DNA from: Charina bottae
Lineage: Eukaryota; Chordata; Lepidosauria; Squamata; Charinaidae
Assembly: GCA_023362775.1 (NCBI GenBank)
Contig: JALMGJ010000005.1
Location: forward strand, 85,880,921-85,944,920
Reading direction: 5' to 3'
Length of the DNA stretch: 64,000 nt
Shown here piece by piece: positions 22,816 to 34,289 of the stretch. The first letter of the stretch is position 1; each line of letters opens with the position of its first letter. The position numbers and the translations under genes are program-made. Under the pieces are notes generated by a model. It was not told the DNA's origin. It ran no database searches and worked only from the letters and a program-made list of their open reading frames with translations.

Positions 22816-24205
22816 ACCCCTTTGCAAAAACACACTTGTTAGTGCATCATCTTTGACAATAAACAGGAGACTGAGGCTTATGAGCAGATGTATGATGGTT
22901 ACTGTGTGGCCAAGCAGGTGTGCAGCTTAGAGGAAACATTGATTGGAGTCAGAACAATTTGGTCTCAAAACATATTCCACTCTAGGGTCAATGAATTTAT
23001 GAGAAAAAGAACTAAAATGAAAGTCATGAATTTTAAAAAATGCAATAACCTGAAATGCTTTTTTTCAAAGCACCATGGTTAGTGTGCTCCTCTAGCATGG
23101 AGACTTTTGGGCAAGAAAGGTTCTTTCAGAAGGGAAAATACTGCCCTCTTTCTTGCACATATATGTGTTCTCTTTGATTCTGTTAAGCACCATCCCTCTG
23201 CTGTCAAGTAAATAAAAAAAAATATGAATGTGCATATCTTAATTTTAGTCAGTGTAAAGCAGTACGTTCCCAAATTTTTGATTACCTGGGCACAGGTGGT
23301 TTTTTTTTTAATGCTCTGCATTTTAGTAAACCTTTTTCACACACATATTTTACAATGGACTCTGGAAGACTGCTACACCACTGAGAAATGTTGCAGAGCA
23401 GTAAGAAATCAATCTAATTTACAATATCAATATGTAGTAATACACAGTGAGACAGTCTTTACCAAACAACTGTTCAATCAAGTTAACAAATACAAGCCAA
23501 GAAAAAAACCTTCCTAATGAATAAATAAAACTCCTTATTTCCCAGCACTGAGATGTATAATTCTTCTCTTGTTGATCTTACTGAATGGGAAAGCTGCATC
23601 TTGTACACTGAAGGTTTTCTCTTTTTGGGGGTGCTGGCGGATGAAGATTAAATGTGTTTCTACTGTGGCAATGGGCTGCATCTTTAAGCATCTCCTAGAA
23701 ATTGTCAGCTGTGCAGGGTTTAAGAAGACATACATGCCAATAGTTGCCATTTGGTCCAGGCCATGGTTCAGAGCAAGCACCAGTAAGTGGCATTGTGCTT
23801 TCTTATTTCATGTTCTAATAAATGTAATGTTTCATGTTTTGATGTGTCAGTTGTCCAAGGATTTCCCCTCTTTTCCCTCCTCTCTCTCTTACACACACAC
23901 GCATAGGCACACTGTTACATATATTAATCTATTTTTCCCTTCAGGTGTTGGTTATTCAGATTTAACATTCTTTCTCATCTTTTCTTCTTCTGAATGGAAT
24001 ACAAAAGATACCTTACATTTCATCCAATGCCTACGCTAACAAATTCAGTGATTAAGAGCTGTTTTGAAATGACTCACCGTAGTCGTGTTAGGACCATTTC
24101 TGAAGAATGATCAGGAGGTTTCTAAGGGCAGCTTAACTTCTTTCTTGATTATCTTCCAGGCAATTCTGGTTTAGGGTTTGTTTTTATGGCTTGTTATCCA
24201 TTAAA
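22816..24205. other. No gene or element identified
   Basis: Unique-looking sequence. The 156-codon plus frame at 23569-24039 is crossed by an 81-codon minus frame and ends in a CA-rich run (23890-23915); no domain seen. Confidence 0.4.
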
Positions 24206-24295
24206 GGGTAGGCAACCTGAGGTCCTCCAATTGTTGCTGACTACAACTCCGTTTGCCTTCAAGGAATGGTCAATAGTGGGAGATACTCTGTAGGC
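24206..24295 (+). mobile_element. hAT-type MITE fragment
   Basis: GGGTAGGCAACCTGAGGTCC and GACTACAACTCCGTTTGCC match the start and body of a widespread reptile MITE that begins with GGGTGGGCAACCTG. The 3' half is missing or replaced by the next element. Confidence 0.5.
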
Positions 24296-24422
24296 CTACC
24301 AGATCTGGGCTACAAAAATTCAGATGAACACCAGATGGCAGTAAAGAGGTACAGACCACCATAAATCTTCTCTGCCATCTAGTGTTGGTCTGGATATTTC
24401 CATCCCAGATCTAGTAACCCTA
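24296..24422. mobile_element. Palindromic MITE
   Basis: ACCAGATCTGGGCTACAAAA followed by ACCAGATGGCAGTAAAGA is mirrored as TCTTCTCTGCCATCTAGTGT and CATCCCAGATCTAGTAACCC, so the whole ~125 bp folds into one stem with a short loop. No coding capacity. No unambiguous TSD. Confidence 0.6.
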
Positions 24423-25218
24423 GGATACTGGGATTATGTAATTTAGCATACTGGAGTGCTATAAGGTACATACCTCTGATCTGTTCCCTGGAAGTCAAGC
24501 ACCAAAGTTATATGGCAATGTCAGTTAACCAGTGCAACAAACATAAGGCAAATATTCCAATTTCTGATTTTTTTCTGATTTTTTTTTTCAGTTGAACCTT
24601 GGATAGATAGTACTAGTTGAGCAAGTCTTCCTCTCTGTTTCTCCAATTTTCATTAGCTTGAGTGCTGAGGAGCAGAGTTGATTATACACCACTCTGCTCC
24701 TATAAAGAACTGTTAAAGGCTATATCTAATATATCTAATAGCCAACTAAAATGTGCTGATTGTCATTGGTATTTTCTAAGAAATTTTAGGCAGAGGTCTT
24801 TTCTACCTGGTTTCTATCTGACGTTATTTCACTAAGGGTTCAACTTAGAATCTCGTGTATGCAAAACATGTTCTACCTTAATGACATAGTAGATTCAGTA
24901 ATGTGAAGTATCTTCAAGTTAGCAACATAGCAGTTATAAGTTGTCTGCGAATTGACCTTTCATTTGCAAACGTTAAAGCTATACCTTTGGGAATTGTTCT
25001 TGCATAAATTGCTACTATAATGCCATATTTTCACAAAGAAGATGACCCCGAAATTGATTCCCCCTCTCAAAATGAAGATTAGACCAAAAAAGAAAAGGAA
25101 AGAAAAACGTTATAAAAACACCTCAAAACCTTGAATGCACCTCAGATTCTCTACCTTGCTAACTAGAGTTGCCAATTTGCATTCAACCCAATTATGGAGA
25201 TTTAATTTCCTTAACAAG
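24423..25218. other. No gene or repeat recognised
   Basis: AT-rich unique-looking DNA. Confidence 0.4.
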
Positions 25219-25220
25219 TA

Positions 25221-25587
25221 CAGGTAGTCCTTGCTTACTGACCACGACTGGGACCGGCAACTCCATTGCTAAGCACTGTGGTCACTAAGCCAAAAAAAAA
25301 TCAAGTGACCACAGCAGACTTACATCACTTCTGCTTCCGTCGTTAAGCAAATCATTATGGCCATTAAGTGAGACATCATGTGCCTGCGACTTGTGATTTC
25401 ACTTCCATGTTCTCCATTAATTCTGCTTGTTGGAAGCTGGTTATGAAGCGCCCGAATGGCGATCACGTGACTGTGGGATTCTGTGAGGGGCATAAATGCG
25501 AAGATTGGTCGCAAAGCTGTTTTTTTTTCAACCGTCGTAACTTCAAACAGTCGCTAAACAAGGCAGCCAGTAAACGAGGACTACTTG
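25221..25587. mobile_element. TA-flanked (Tc1/mariner, Tigger-like) MITE, copy 1
   Basis: Ends CAGGTAGTCCTTGCTTAC and, reversed, CAAGTAGTCCTCGTTTAC, each flanked by TA (25219-25220, 25588-25589), as expected for Tc1/mariner insertion. The interior repeats short GTCGTTAAGC-type and GATCACGTGAC modules. No transposase frame. Two more copies are in the window. Confidence 0.8.
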
Positions 25588-25622
25588 TATATGCATTGTA
25601 TATGCACACTTTTACCTATGCG

Positions 25623-25663
25623 GTATGTATGTATGTATGTATGTATGTATGTATGTATGTATG

Positions 25664-25702
<39 letters not shown>
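25623..25702. repeat. (GTAT)n then (AC)n microsatellite
   Basis: About eleven GTAT units (25623-25666) followed by about eighteen AC units (25667-25702). Confidence 0.95.
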
Positions 25703-25704
<2 letters not shown>

Positions 25705-28700
25705 GTCAGAGGTAAATGGGCAGGGCCAAGACCAAAAAAGGAGAATTTAATTAATGTCTACTCAATAAGATTAACTGCCTGTAGAATAAGGCCTTTGTAA
25801 AATTAACTGATCCCCCATATCATAGGTACACATACATAATTTTCTCTTGCATGAGCCACTTCTCTGCATGGACATGTACTCGCAAGTACAAACACTCACC
25901 CACAGAGAAGCAAGGATAACCCAGTGCATATCTATGCTGTCGTGATCCTGATTGAGGTCAGAGGTTCTCACTTTCAGTGCAATATGCTTAGGGCTTCTAG
26001 TCCTACCAGCCTCATTTTCCATAGGTTCTCTTCCCCAGGGGAGAAGTGTCTGCAGTGAAGAACCTCTTGCTCCACTGAGGCTCTCCACTGATTGCGATTG
26101 AGATTCCTGATTTTCCCAAATCCTTCTCCGCGTTAGGGGAGCTTCTCCATCACAGACATATGGAGAGGAAAAGAGGAGGGCGGTGTTAGCATGCTCCTGC
26201 CCTTGAAAACTGAAAACTATTTCTTCTCTTCTCTTGCCCCCTGCCTTTATTGCTTGCACTTCTTGTTCATTCATGCCTTCTTCTGTTTTGAAATTTTCAG
26301 TAAACCAAAATTCCCCCTCCCCCAATTTATGGAAAACAATCAACCTTCTTTCTGTCTTACCTTTCTTTAAATGCAAATATTCTAAATGTTATAGATTGTC
26401 AAACTCGCTAAGGTTTGGAATCTTGTACAAGAGGATTTTCAGGTTACTTGAATGCTTATTTTTCAACAGAGAGTTGAGTCCCTGGTATAAACTAAGGATT
26501 CAACGCAGTTAATGAACACTTTTGTATTGTGTCTTCTCTGTTGATCATCACGTAGCCTGGAAGGATTAGCCCTTAATTAATACCCTGTTAGACTTGTAGG
26601 TTATAAGAGTCTCTTTTACAAATGGGCTGTTGGTTGAAAAGTGGCAGCGGGCCCTCGGCGAAGCAGACCGGCCCTTCACAAACCGCAGCATTGTTTAAAA
26701 TGGCTCCTAGGTAATGAATGCGTAACACCCTCGCAATCTGGAATATTGTTTAAATACCGTAAAAATCTCTGCTCATTTATACCATCCAAACCCTATAGAG
26801 AAAAATGGCGTTTAAAGCCGGCCATAGCAGGTGGTACCACTTTCATATCGGCATAAAATGAAACTGTGTACGTGGGCCTGTGTGCATGGGGGCCCGTGCC
26901 CTTTCTTCCTGTTCGCTCTTTTTAATCTTTAAATAAGACGATTGGTAGCCTGTTGGCAAGAAAATGGGCCCTGAATCTTTATTCAAAGTTAGACAGGGAT
27001 GATAGTTGGGGTTTTGTGGCAGGAGGCAGGCCGTTGCTTTTCAGAAAGTGCCGTCAGGGGAAGGTTTTTTCTGTGTTACCTGCTGGGCCCGAGCTCTTTT
27101 ATGTTGTTGTTGTGACAGGTAGATTTATAAGGCTTGAAATTTGTACAAATCAGTTGTCATTCAGGGCAAGCTGTCAATGTGTCAAACTGTCGTGCCTGCT
27201 GTGAGGGAATGCCGGAGGGGGTGTTCAAGGGGGCAACCATGGAGAAAGGAAATGAGTTCAAATAGAGTGAAATGGAGCTCACTTCTCTCTTTTTTTCTGC
27301 CCCTGTAGAGCTGGCATTGATTTTCCTTGATGTTGAGCAACAGAAAACCTTAAATGACATGTTAGCAATCTAAAGTTGCTGTTTATTGTCTCTTAAATGG
27401 CGGCAAATCATGCAGAAGAGAATACTCCGTGTGTGAGTGGGGGTGTGTATTGTGAATGGTGTGCCATGAGCAGGATGCTGCTCACCTGGCTGGGTCCTCC
27501 CTGGAGCCCCACCGCCCCTGGTCTGATAAGCACCACTTTCCGGGGGCATTTGCAGACCCAGCACGAGCGGAGACACCTGTGGTCTGTGGAGGGCTAATCA
27601 GCTCAGCCATTCAAAGGTGGGAAGTATCTCGTGATGCGTTGCCTTTTGTCTTGAGTAGCCAATCAGGATGTCCCGAAAGAAAGGATGGACCAAAATGCCT
27701 AAAAGGAGGAATAAAAACCACCACGCATCTTTGGACGAATCTGGCAACCTCGATTAGTAAGTCCACAGTATGAATTTTACCTCTCCGTCTTTTGGCCTCA
27801 AAAAGCCATCGTTTCAGTCCATCTTCTGCAGTAACCTCACACCTTTGGTGGTGGGACCCGTCAGCCACAGTAATTTCCTTTTATCTCTCTCTCTCTCTCT
27901 CGTTTTAAAGTGCCACTAGTGCAGTTGACTGACACATTTATTTATTACTTAATTCAGAGTCAACAAAAATCAGCAAACATTACTCAGAAATAACCAATGG
28001 AAATAGTGACTAAGAAAATGATGGCCTGCTTTATGATATCCATTGTTCAAATAGTTTTTCTGGAAGTATTTTGTGGGCAAATGGCTCCTTTTATTTCCTG
28101 ATTTATCCAGCAGTTACACAGTTTTGTGTGCCAATTTATTATTACTTCGAACCATGGGCATGGTCTCGTGAGTGACGTTGCATTTGAAACAAGATGGCTT
28201 TGTAGTCTCTTCACACCTGGACCAGTTGCCCTGCCTTCAGTTCTTCCCACTCTTTTCCCCTCTTCCTGGTGTGCCTAGTTTGATCCTTCGCTTAACAGGT
28301 GATTTTTGGGAAAGAACAAAAAAAAAAAAAAAGTAAATCTGGATGGGGACGGAAAATGAGAAGGTGACATTTGAGCACCAATCAACAGCAAGACGTAGAA
28401 AAAAATTAATCAAAGATTCCTAGGCAGCCATTACCAGCTGGCGTTCATGGCCTCTGAGCCGTTGAGCTAAAAAGTCTACCGAGAGGTACACGGCGCAGCT
28501 GAGTTTGTCTTGTAAAAACACAGCTGTCCAAGACATGACAGCTACAGCATTAGCAGGGCCATTAAGAGGTGTAGAACATTTCCAGGGAAATGATTTGAAA
28601 AATGACAATGCTGGCTCCTTGTGCGATATTAATTATACCCTGTGCTCATGGCAAATAAGCTAAAATAGTTGGCAAGGAAGACAAAATGAGGCGTCTTGTT

Positions 28701-28976
28701 TCTGGTAGTTGGATCAGTCATTGTGCAAGCCTCTGCCTTCTTGCCCTCTTTGAAATGCACTAAAGCTAATGAGCAAGAAGGTGTCCCTTAAGTTGTCTCT
28801 CCTTGCGCCTCTGCATGTGAGATTGCTTTGGAAAACAAAGTTCTCAAAGTGCAGCCAAAGTCATTGGGTAGCGTTGGGAATGTTTGCTGTTGGAGGTATA
28901 TACCCTGGCCAGATTTCTGACGTGCCTTGATGGAGTCATGATCAAGCTAGTCTCTTCCCTGCCAGTTCAATGGATA
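25703..28976. other. Repeat-poor unique block; candidate regulatory DNA
   Basis: More than 3 kb with almost no transposon sequence. 26630-27360 and 28030-28900 are the most motif-dense, for example repeated TGTCA/TGACA sites around 27112-27192 and GATATTAATTATACCC near 28627. Short runs are (CT)n at 27885-27901 and A12 at 28318-28332. Frames up to 201 codons (25771-26376 minus) show no domain. Enhancer-type conserved sequence is my inference; no comparison was possible. Confidence 0.3.
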
Positions 28977-28984
28977 CTCTATGT

Positions 28985-29063
28985 CAGGGTTTCTCAACCT
29001 TGGCAACTTTAAGCTGTATGGACTTCAAGTCCCAGAATCCCCCAGCAAGGTTGAGGAACACTA
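28985..29063. mobile_element. Miniature hAT fold-back element with perfect 8-bp TSD
   Basis: CAGGGTTTCTCAACCTTGGC opens the element and GGTTGAGGAACACTA closes it as an imperfect inverted repeat. CTCTATGT occurs at 28977-28984 and 29064-29071. At 79 bp this is an internally deleted member of the family at 39.8 kb. Confidence 0.85.
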
Positions 29064-29071
29064 CTCTATGT

Positions 29072-29206
29072 GGTTCACCTTGATTTGACATGCTATGATT
29101 CACTTATGCTATCTTTTCATTTTCCTGCTCTCTTTGATCTGTGGTTGAAACTAATAGGCAACTTTCCCTCTTGGCATTTTCTTCATTGCAAATGTCAATG
29201 AAGAGT

Positions 29207-29257
<51 letters not shown>

Positions 29258-29725
29258 GATTCTGGGTTGAAGATATGAGTGAGCCCTTTCACCTGTTTTT
29301 CCTTTATCTTAGCCACAGCGATGCAGTGGGTAATTAAAGCCTGAGCAAATGTTCTTACTGGTTCTGATGTTGGCATGCTATTAAATGTATATAGAACTGT
29401 ATCCCCCCTCCCAATAAAACTCCTCTATTTGCTATTGTTCTGCCACTATTATTTTCTGCAGTGCTTTCTATGAAATAGGTTTTCTATATTAGCCATTCAA
29501 CTGAGAAGATTGATAAGTTTCAAAATGTTTATAATCATCTGGAAGATCATGGGGCTAGTTGATCTCCCCTGGTATTACTCAACAAACTTAGGTTAATAAA
29601 TATTTTTAGGAAATACCTGAATTATTAGGCGTTGTAGCATAATTAAACAAACTAGTTAAATGTGAGTTGGAAAATACTATATTGGGTCAGAATATCAAGT
29701 TACTATGAATATTTTTTTCTTCCAC
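29072..29725. other. No gene; GT microsatellite
   Basis: (GT)n occupies 29204-29256. The rest is AT-rich with no recognised feature. Confidence 0.6.
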
Positions 29726-30145
29726 TTTTTACTCATTTTTATTACATACATCTATGTATATACCCCTCGCCCCATTCTACAATGACTCCAGGGAGTAAAC
29801 AATAACAGAAACATACAACTAGAACAAATTGATAATAGTTCAGTGAGAATTTTAAAAATTCAATCATGTACCGTTTCTGTAAAAATAACCTGAACTCATG
29901 ATTAATACCCATCCATTACCACTTTTCCCATAGAGCAGTGGGGGAATCAAGCCAACGCAAAAGCACTTTGAAAAAGAAGAGTTTACACCTGAAAGGCACA
30001 AGGTAGAGGCATTCCAGACCTCCAGGGGAAGACTATGACCAAGTGGGTTTGAAGGGTGGCCACCCAAAGTTGGGCAGATTCACTTCAGGAGGGGTGGTCC
30101 TGCAGGTACTTAGAGCCAAGCCTTGTAGAGCTTTATAGTTTAAAA
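29726..30145 (-). mobile_element. L2/CR1-type LINE 3' fragment
   Basis: Minus-strand reading starts in a degraded reverse transcriptase C-terminus: plus-strand TACTTAGAGCCAAGCCTTGT and AGAGCTTTATAG encode the family's FKALHGL-like motif. It ends in a worn tail (plus: CCCCTCGCCCCATTC, GACTCCAGGGAG). Several stops and shifts show it is old. Confidence 0.55.
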
Positions 30146-30154
30146 CAATATCTC

Positions 30155-30200
30155 TCTATATCTATATCTATATATCTATATGTGCGTGTGTGTGTGTGCA
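30155..30200. repeat. TATCTA/TATG/GT-rich simple repeat
   Basis: Imperfect ATATCT units followed by a short GTGTGT run. Confidence 0.7.
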
Positions 30201-30330
30201 TATAAGCCTGAACACCTATATATTTGCATACATATGCACAGATATTCATATACTCATTGCTGAAGTAACATTGCTATTGTGGGAATGCTGAAGTTAATTA
30301 AGATAACTGAGGACTTGAGGGAACTATAAG

Positions 30331-31236
30331 TAGGCTGACCATATTTCCTTGAGACAAAAACGGGACATCGGGATGGCAAAAATGGGATGGGGTTAAACTT
30401 ATGTAATATTCCGTACTCATGAAAAAGTAAGACGATAAAAAAGGTTTTAAAGAGTTTTTAAGATCCATTTGCTGGTCCTTAAACAGATTACTGTATATAT
30501 AAAAATATTTTTGTTTTCATTAAAATGAAAAAGTTTTATTACATGAACATATTGAGCTAACAATTATTCTTCAGTGACAGAACTCATACAAAAATTGAGA
30601 CATAGAGCGGGACTGTATTTGACAGGAGGCAAATGGGGAAAGCACAGCTCACGGGCTTTGTAACATCATGGATCGCAGGAAGGAGGGGAGGGGGGAGAGA
30701 AGAGAGGCAGGGAAGGGATGATTCAAAAACTCCACGCCCGGCGAGGGTTCTCTTTCTTCTGCCTTCCCTCCTCCTCCACCTGCTTTTTTGTCTCCCTCTT
30801 TCTCTCTCTCCCACAATCCCAAACCAAAGACTCTCTCTTGCCGAGCTGGAGAAATAATCAGTTTCACTCTTGAAAAAAGGGGTGGGATCACATCCCGAAC
30901 ACATTTTAATAAAACAGAGAGCAGAGAGCGACCAGCTAAGAGCAGAGCAGAGGTGGTAGCAAAGATCTCTCTCCCCGTCTCTCTCTGTCTCCCTCTCTCT
31001 CTCTCTTTCTGCTTTCCTTGCCCCACTCTAGTCTCACCCAACATCAGGCACCTCGATCAAGCACTTTTTAAATGATAATTGCATCTTGGCTGAGTCAATC
31101 TTGTCATCCCTGACATTTTGCTAATTCTTAAAAAAAAATGGGACAAAATTGACATTTATATTAAAACTACGGGACGGTCGGGAAATGTGAAAAAAACGGT
31201 ACTGTCCCATTTAAAATGGTACATATGGTCAGCCTA
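30331..31236. mobile_element. 906-bp non-autonomous hAT element
   Basis: Ends TAGGCTGACCATATTTCC and, reversed, TAGGCTGACCATATGTACC, with perfect 8-bp duplications ACTATAAG at 30323-30330 and 31237-31244. Subterminal GGGACA/TGTCCC motifs (ACGGGACATCGGGATGG; GTACTGTCCCATTT) are mirrored at the two ends. There is no transposase frame. The core, 30600-31060, is GA/CT-rich and unlike the AT-rich ends, so it may be captured DNA. Open frames there reflect the biased composition. Confidence 0.9.
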
Positions 31237-31244
31237 ACTATAAG

Positions 31245-32255
31245 AGAAATCTTAAGCATTTGGCAAATGTGGAAGGACCAAGACACTGAACTGTTTAGCA
31301 TGGAAACAATTGACAGCTGTGGCTTTGCATAGATTCTGGAAGTTGACTAAGTTATCTTTTAATTTCTGATACTGTTGTTAATGTATAAATGCTAAATAAT
31401 TGTGTTCAGATTTTAGTAAGATGACAGCAAAAACCAGGGCCAGACAACTCATATCAAATTTCAAAGACCTGATCTTGGGGGTGTTCCTAATTAAATGGCA
31501 AGGTCAATCATTTTCAATAATATTTGCCGTAGCTACTTTTTTATTCATCTCTTAAGAAGAGGACCTGCGGACACTTCAAAAGGAATCAACATGAAACCCT
31601 GATGAGAAGGGTGAAGGTTCTCTTCTGTCACGCTTTTTCAGTGCATTTGCTGCTTTGTTACTCAGGAAAGTACTTTTTCTATTTAAATGTGTGGTTATGG
31701 TGCAAAAATATCATTCCTCAGTGTGTACTTGGAATAACCTGGTATGTACCTGGGATTTTTTGAAAAATAATGTCTAGGAATCTTGCTTTGCTTCTGCATA
31801 TCTTTTACTATGTGAACTTAATACATTATTCTGTGCTTGGGAACTCAATGGTGGAAGAAAGAAACAAATCCAAAAAGGGCTTTCTACCTCTCTCAGTTGT
31901 TAATATTTAGTCAGAAGTAAAAGGAAGTCCAGGTTTGATACTTATTAATATCAGATCATTGAGGTTTTTTAATGTTTTATTTCTGGTGTGCATGTTTTTT
32001 TAAGTTGGAAAAATGAAAGAAAATTACTAACTTCAAGATTAATTGGAAGTGAAATGAAAAGAATCAAAAGGCATAGTGTGCAAAACCCTTTCTTCAAATG
32101 CATTTATTTTTCTCTGGAAAGAATACATAAACCATCATGACTCAGGCTTCTAAACAAGGAAAAGGTTTAATGTATACTAAAAAGTATAAATTAGGGATTA
32201 ATTCCTACAGGAATGTATCCAAGCTTGCATCCTTGATTATTGTTACTACTACTAT
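31245..32255. other. No gene or repeat recognised
   Basis: AT-rich unique-looking DNA with only short frames. Confidence 0.4.
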
Positions 32256-32690
32256 GTATTTATTTATTTCTTGAATTTATATAACACCAGAATCAGGGCT
32301 GACTCCTGGTAGTTTACAACAACATACAGTAAAAACAAGAATAAATAAATGGCTCCAATTCCAGGTCATCTAATAATAAACCATAATGTTCTGCAAATGA
32401 GATGTATTTTCAAGGCCTTCCTGAAAGATGCCAAAGTAGGTGCTGCCTAAATCTCTGAGGGACGGCTGTTCTATTCAGTAGAAGCCATCTTGAAAAAATG
32501 CTGCTTTTTACCTCATATGGTAGGGAAACCCAAGCATCCCTACCTGGCATAGCCATGACAGATGGGTGGGTTCCACATGGAGAAGGTGGTCCTGAAAACA
32601 CTTGGAGGTCAAGCCATGTACGATAGAGGATTAATTGCAAAAGGGAGGCAAAAAATGTTTCTTGGAGGAATGTCATTTTTCATTTAAATG
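32256..32690 (-). mobile_element. L2/CR1-type LINE 3' fragment
   Basis: On the minus strand an 88-codon open frame (32676-32410) leads into a tail TTGTAAACTACCAGGAGTCA followed by TATATAAATTCAAG and AAATAAAT. Tail and A-rich end match the other L2-type copies in a diverged form. The protein frame contains TAVPQRFRQHLLWHLSGRP, which matches the position of the family's C-terminal RAF-to-LKTW region only loosely. Confidence 0.5.
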
Positions 32691-32697
32691 AAGATGA

Positions 32698-32732
<35 letters not shown>

Positions 32733-32800
32733 ATGTGTCATCAAGTCATTTTTGACCACATAGACAGATTTTCTCCATGAAAATAAGGATGAAGCATGGG
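32698..32800 (-). mobile_element. SINE 3' tail with (GATT)n
   Basis: The (GATT)n run (32698-32731) followed by TATGTGTCATCAAGTCATTT is the minus-strand form of a squamate tRNA-SINE tail (GACTTGATGACACATAATC). The rest is lost. Confidence 0.45.
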
Positions 32801-33361
32801 GCAATCTAGTCCAGATGGGTTGCCAGCACATGGAGGTGGAAGAGCATGGCTGAAAAAGAGAGAAGATAATTCAGCTTTGTTGAAATCAACCAACAGATCC
32901 TACCCTTAATGAAAGAATAATTCTAAAATGTGCAGGCCAACAAGCCTAGATTTACTGGCACATTGTGGAAATTGTTTCCTTCTGTTTGCCCCTCATGTTT
33001 TGTTTTAACCTTTACCTCCCATACTGCTGTATTGGGTTTAAAAAAAGAACATTTTGGTATCATTTTTCCTGGCTTGTTCTTAAATGTTTTCCTTTTACGG
33101 GCAGATTGCAGAATCAAGAAATGCATTTCCCTCTCCCAGATATTAGCTCCATCTTCTGTTCTTTAATCGAGATCACATTTCACTTCAGAGGCCAGGAAAA
33201 AGTTAAACCACTTATTTTTGTGCGTTGTGATCCCAATCTGGGAGAAGGTGTTGGGTTTTATTTCTTCTTCTTTTTAATGATATTGTTACAAACAACATGT
33301 TGAACACCATATCTAGTGAGATTCTTCTTCCTGTGTATTAAGTGAAGTTAGAATTCATTAA
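32801..33361. other. No gene or repeat recognised
   Basis: Overlapping plus frames (32930-33303) have no motifs. Confidence 0.4.
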
Positions 33362-33619
33362 TACATTGGAAGGTTGGCGGTTCGAGACCCGAGTGCCACA
33401 CGACAGAGTGAGCTCCTGCACTCGCCCCAGCTCTTGCCAACCTAGCAATTTGAAAGCATGCAAATGCAAGTAGATGAATAGGTACCACTTCGGTGGGATG
33501 GTAACAGCGTTCCGCACGCATCATGCTAGCCACATGATTGCGGAAGCGTCTTTGGACAACGCTGGCTCTTCGTCTAAGAAACGGAGATGAGCACCGCCCC
33601 CTAGAGTCGGACACGACTT
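33362..33619 (+). mobile_element. 5'-truncated Sauria-type SINE
   Basis: Starts within the tRNA-like head at the B box (GGCGGTTCGAGACCC), continues through GCATGCAAATGCAAGTAGAT and ends CTAGAGTCGGACACGACTTT. The usual GCACAAATGTG end piece is missing. No clear TSD. Confidence 0.85.
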
Positions 33620-34228
33620 TTTATGTATGAATTCCACACAGGGCAACCTTCTCCACAGAATTTTTGTAAATGTCAATACAGGCTCCAAAATAAATTTGGA
33701 GGAAAATGCTATTCTCCTTAACCAAGATCAGTTGGCTTTATCTTTAGATAGAAAGAGAAATCGAAAAGACATCTACGAAAGAAACAGGCAGGTAAGTTAA
33801 GGAAGCCAATCAGGAAAGATTGGAAGGAAAGTTGCAGATAAAGAAACAATTCATCTCAAGAGCTTTTAGAAATAGTTCTGCTGTCCCTCTGTATCTTTAC
33901 TAAAAGTGATCCTCCAATTTCTTTGGTTGACCTCAGAATTTCCTTTGGTAGGCTTGCTTTAGCCCTGTTGAACTATGCTTTACTTCCACTGCCTCGAGAT
34001 CTGCTACACCACGCTGCTACCTGTGTTGATCTTGTACTTACATTACCCTATATAAACAACTCTTTGTAATTTCATCCTGTGAAAAATGTTGGGCACTGTT
34101 GGTTAAGAAGAAAATTGGCCTGAAAATGAGGGGTCACAGGGAGGTCAAAGCCTTTAGTGGAAAGATCTTGCAAAGTTTCATGCCATGGAGTTCTGAGATT
34201 CTGGTTTAGATGGACACTTCCTTGAAGG
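33620..34228. other. No gene or repeat recognised
   Basis: Unique-looking. Confidence 0.4.
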
Positions 34229-34289
34229 CATCCATCCATCCATCCATCCATCCATCCATCCATCCATCCATCCATCCATCCATCCATCC
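34229..34289. repeat. (CATC)n microsatellite
   Basis: About fifteen perfect CATC units. Confidence 0.95.

Noticed and set aside
23535..24039. Host exon or processed pseudogene around 23.6 kb
   Set aside because: Frames on both strands lack motifs and the plus frame runs into a CA-rich simple repeat.
30584..31075. Frames of 74-131 codons around the GA/CT-rich block
   Set aside because: Low-complexity composition within a non-autonomous hAT element; no domain.
33362..33661. TSD for the 33.4-kb SINE (GAATTC near both ends)
   Set aside because: Only six bases match and they are not at the element borders.
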